Source: Cobetia sp. L2A1 (GTDB taxonomy: Bacteria > Pseudomonadota > Gammaproteobacteria > Pseudomonadales > Halomonadaceae). From it: a stretch of 64,000 nucleotides of DNA. Within the stretch, counting starts at the first letter, position 1; each line of letters begins with the position of its first letter. Below the pieces are notes generated by a model that was not told the origin of the DNA, did no database searches, and saw only the letters and a program-made list of their open reading frames with translations. Of this stretch, positions 63,021-64,000 are shown in pieces. The stretch is taken from contig NZ_CP047025.1 in NCBI RefSeq assembly GCF_009796845.1, positions 2,542,001 through 2,606,000 of the forward strand, in the 5' to 3' direction. Made by a program: the position numbers and the translations under genes.

Positions 63021-64000
63021 ATGAAAATCACCAAGGTACGGACACGCGTCTTCGAGTGGAAAGGCCACACCGTCCCGCCGACCGCACACTTCTGCTCCAA
63101 TGCCATGGACGAGCTGTGGGACAAGGGCGACTCGATGGGCACCTTCCGCTTCCACGGCTGGACCGTGGTCGAGATCGAGACGGACAACGGTCTGGTCGGG
63201 CTGGGCAACGTGGCGCTGGCACCGCGCATCGCCAAGGCCATCATCGATCAATACCTCGCGCCGCTGATCATCGGCCAGGACCCGTTCGACAACGAATATC
63301 TGTGGCAGCGCATGTATCGCTCCACACATGCATGGGGCCGCAAAGGCATCGGCATGGCCGCCATTTCAGGCGTCGATATCGCTATCTGGGACATCATGGG
63401 CAAGGCCGTCGGCAAGCCAATCTTCAAGCTGCTGGGTGGTCGGACCAAGGACAAGATTCCCTGCTACGCCTCCAAGCTCTACCGCACTGACCTGAAGGGC
63501 ATGCAGGAAGAAGCACAGTCCTATCTGGATCAAGGCTTCACTGCCATGAAGATGCGTTTCGGCTACGGCCCGCGTGATGGTGTGGCAGGCGTGCGTGCCA
63601 ATCTCGATAGCGTGGCCGCCGTCCGTGAAGTCATCGGTGACGATGTCGATCTGATGCTCGAGTGCTATATGGGCTGGAACCTGGATTACGCCAAACGCAT
63701 GCTGCCGAAGCTTGAGCGCTTCCAGCCGCGCTGGCTGGAAGAGCCGGTCATCGCGGATGACATCGACGGCTATGCAGAGCTCAATCAGCTGACCAGCATC
63801 CCTATCTCCGGCGGTGAGCACGAGTTCACCCATTACGGTTTCCGCCAGCTGCTCGAGAAACGCGCCGTCTCCGTCATCCAGTACGACACCAATCGTGTCG
63901 GCGGTATCACCGCAGCTCGCAAAATCAACGCGCTGGCTGAAGCCTTCAGCGTGCCGGTCATTCCGCATGCCGGTCAGATGCACAACTATCACCTCACCAT
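63021..64000 (+). CDS. Enolase-superfamily sugar-acid dehydratase, RhmD-like (3' end outside window)
   Basis: A mandelate racemase/muconate lactonizing-type enzyme, 326 codons visible and open at the window edge. The ATG at 63021 follows AAGGA by 7 bases. The N-terminal capping domain carries [22 protein letters not shown] and [28 protein letters not shown]. The barrel shows [15 protein letters not shown], metal ligands in [21 protein letters not shown] and [12 protein letters not shown], and a probable catalytic His in [12 protein letters not shown]. The pattern resembles L-rhamnonate dehydratase and related acid-sugar dehydratases. It is 64 bases after the PdxA2-like gene and probably in its operon, for use of a sugar acid from outside the cell. 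Confidence 0.87.
   Translation, partial: MKITKVRTRVFEWKGHTVPPTAHFCSNAMDELWDKGDSMGTFRFHGWTVVEIETDNGLVGLGNVALAPRIAKAIIDQYLAPLIIGQDPFDNEYLWQRMYRSTHAWGRKGIGMAAISGVDIAIWDIMGKAVGKPIFKLLGGRTKDKIPCYASKLYRTDLKGMQEEAQSYLDQGFTAMKMRFGYGPRDGVAGVRANLDSVAAVREVIGDDVDLMLECYMGWNLDYAKRMLPKLERFQPRWLEEPVIADDIDGYAELNQLTSIPISGGEHEFTHYGFRQLLEKRAVSVIQYDTNRVGGITAARKINALAEAFSVPVIPHAGQMHNYHLT

Noticed and set aside
1..64000. tRNA, rRNA or CRISPR arrays
   Set aside because: I found no T-loop-like cloverleaf candidates, no rRNA-like sequence and no spaced identical repeats of CRISPR type on reading the window.

Overview
This window looks like the chromosome of a marine or halophilic gammaproteobacterium of the Halomonadaceae, Cobetia/Halomonas-like. 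That assignment is inferred from protein style, from the moderately high GC of most genes and from the gene set (kps capsule genes, CysNC fusion, yjb operon, NhaC-type antiporter). No rRNA or other taxonomic marker is present. Most of the window concerns the cell surface.

Layout. 1-3661 (minus): ABC-transporter capsule export genes (kpsT partial, kpsM, a KpsD/Wza-like polysaccharide export protein) and a small lipoprotein. 3681-9713 (minus): a sulfate uptake and activation set (cysD, bifunctional cysNC, cysQ, an SLC13 permease) lying between the two halves of the capsule locus. 10138-25256 (plus): kpsC, kpsS, then a short-chain dehydrogenase, a membrane sulfatase-fold transferase and a 2756-residue type I polyketide/fatty acid synthase, closed by a strong terminator. 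This block resembles the rhizobial rkpA/G/H/I/J capsule genes. Its missing member, an alpha-oxoamine synthase (RkpG-like), lies 9 kb further on at 34090-35469. Between them sits an amine/amino-acid oxidation island: ornithine-cyclodeaminase-like protein, RidA, FAD oxidoreductase, two AraC regulators (one FeaR-like) and an APC permease.

35576-40162 holds an SDR, a FrnE-like DsbA-family protein, a family 2 glycosyltransferase and an O-antigen-ligase-like protein. 40420-44651 (minus) is an archaic (Csu-like) chaperone-usher pilus operon. 45150-50123 is a scarred, AT-rich region: an SGNH-domain acyltransferase remnant cut by an IS481-family element, an intact ugd, a decayed ugd-like fragment, and more than 1 kb without genes. 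50124-54481 is a complete yjbEFGH-type exopolysaccharide operon ending in a 26-bp perfect hairpin. The right end is metabolic: poxB, a nitronate-monooxygenase-like enzyme, an nhaC/class IV aminotransferase/GntR operon, a FadR-type regulator with a clear palindromic operator, a PdxA2-like dehydrogenase and a truncated enolase-superfamily dehydratase.

Working together: Ugd supplies UDP-glucuronate; KpsC and KpsS build the Kdo linker on a lipid; KpsM, KpsT and the KpsD-like protein export the chain; the cys genes could supply PAPS for sulfating it. The PKS, oxoamine synthase, SDR and membrane transferase could together make a sphingoid-like amino-alcohol lipid with a phospho-headgroup for capsule assembly or anchoring. 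That last idea is the most interesting inference here and is not proven by sequence alone.
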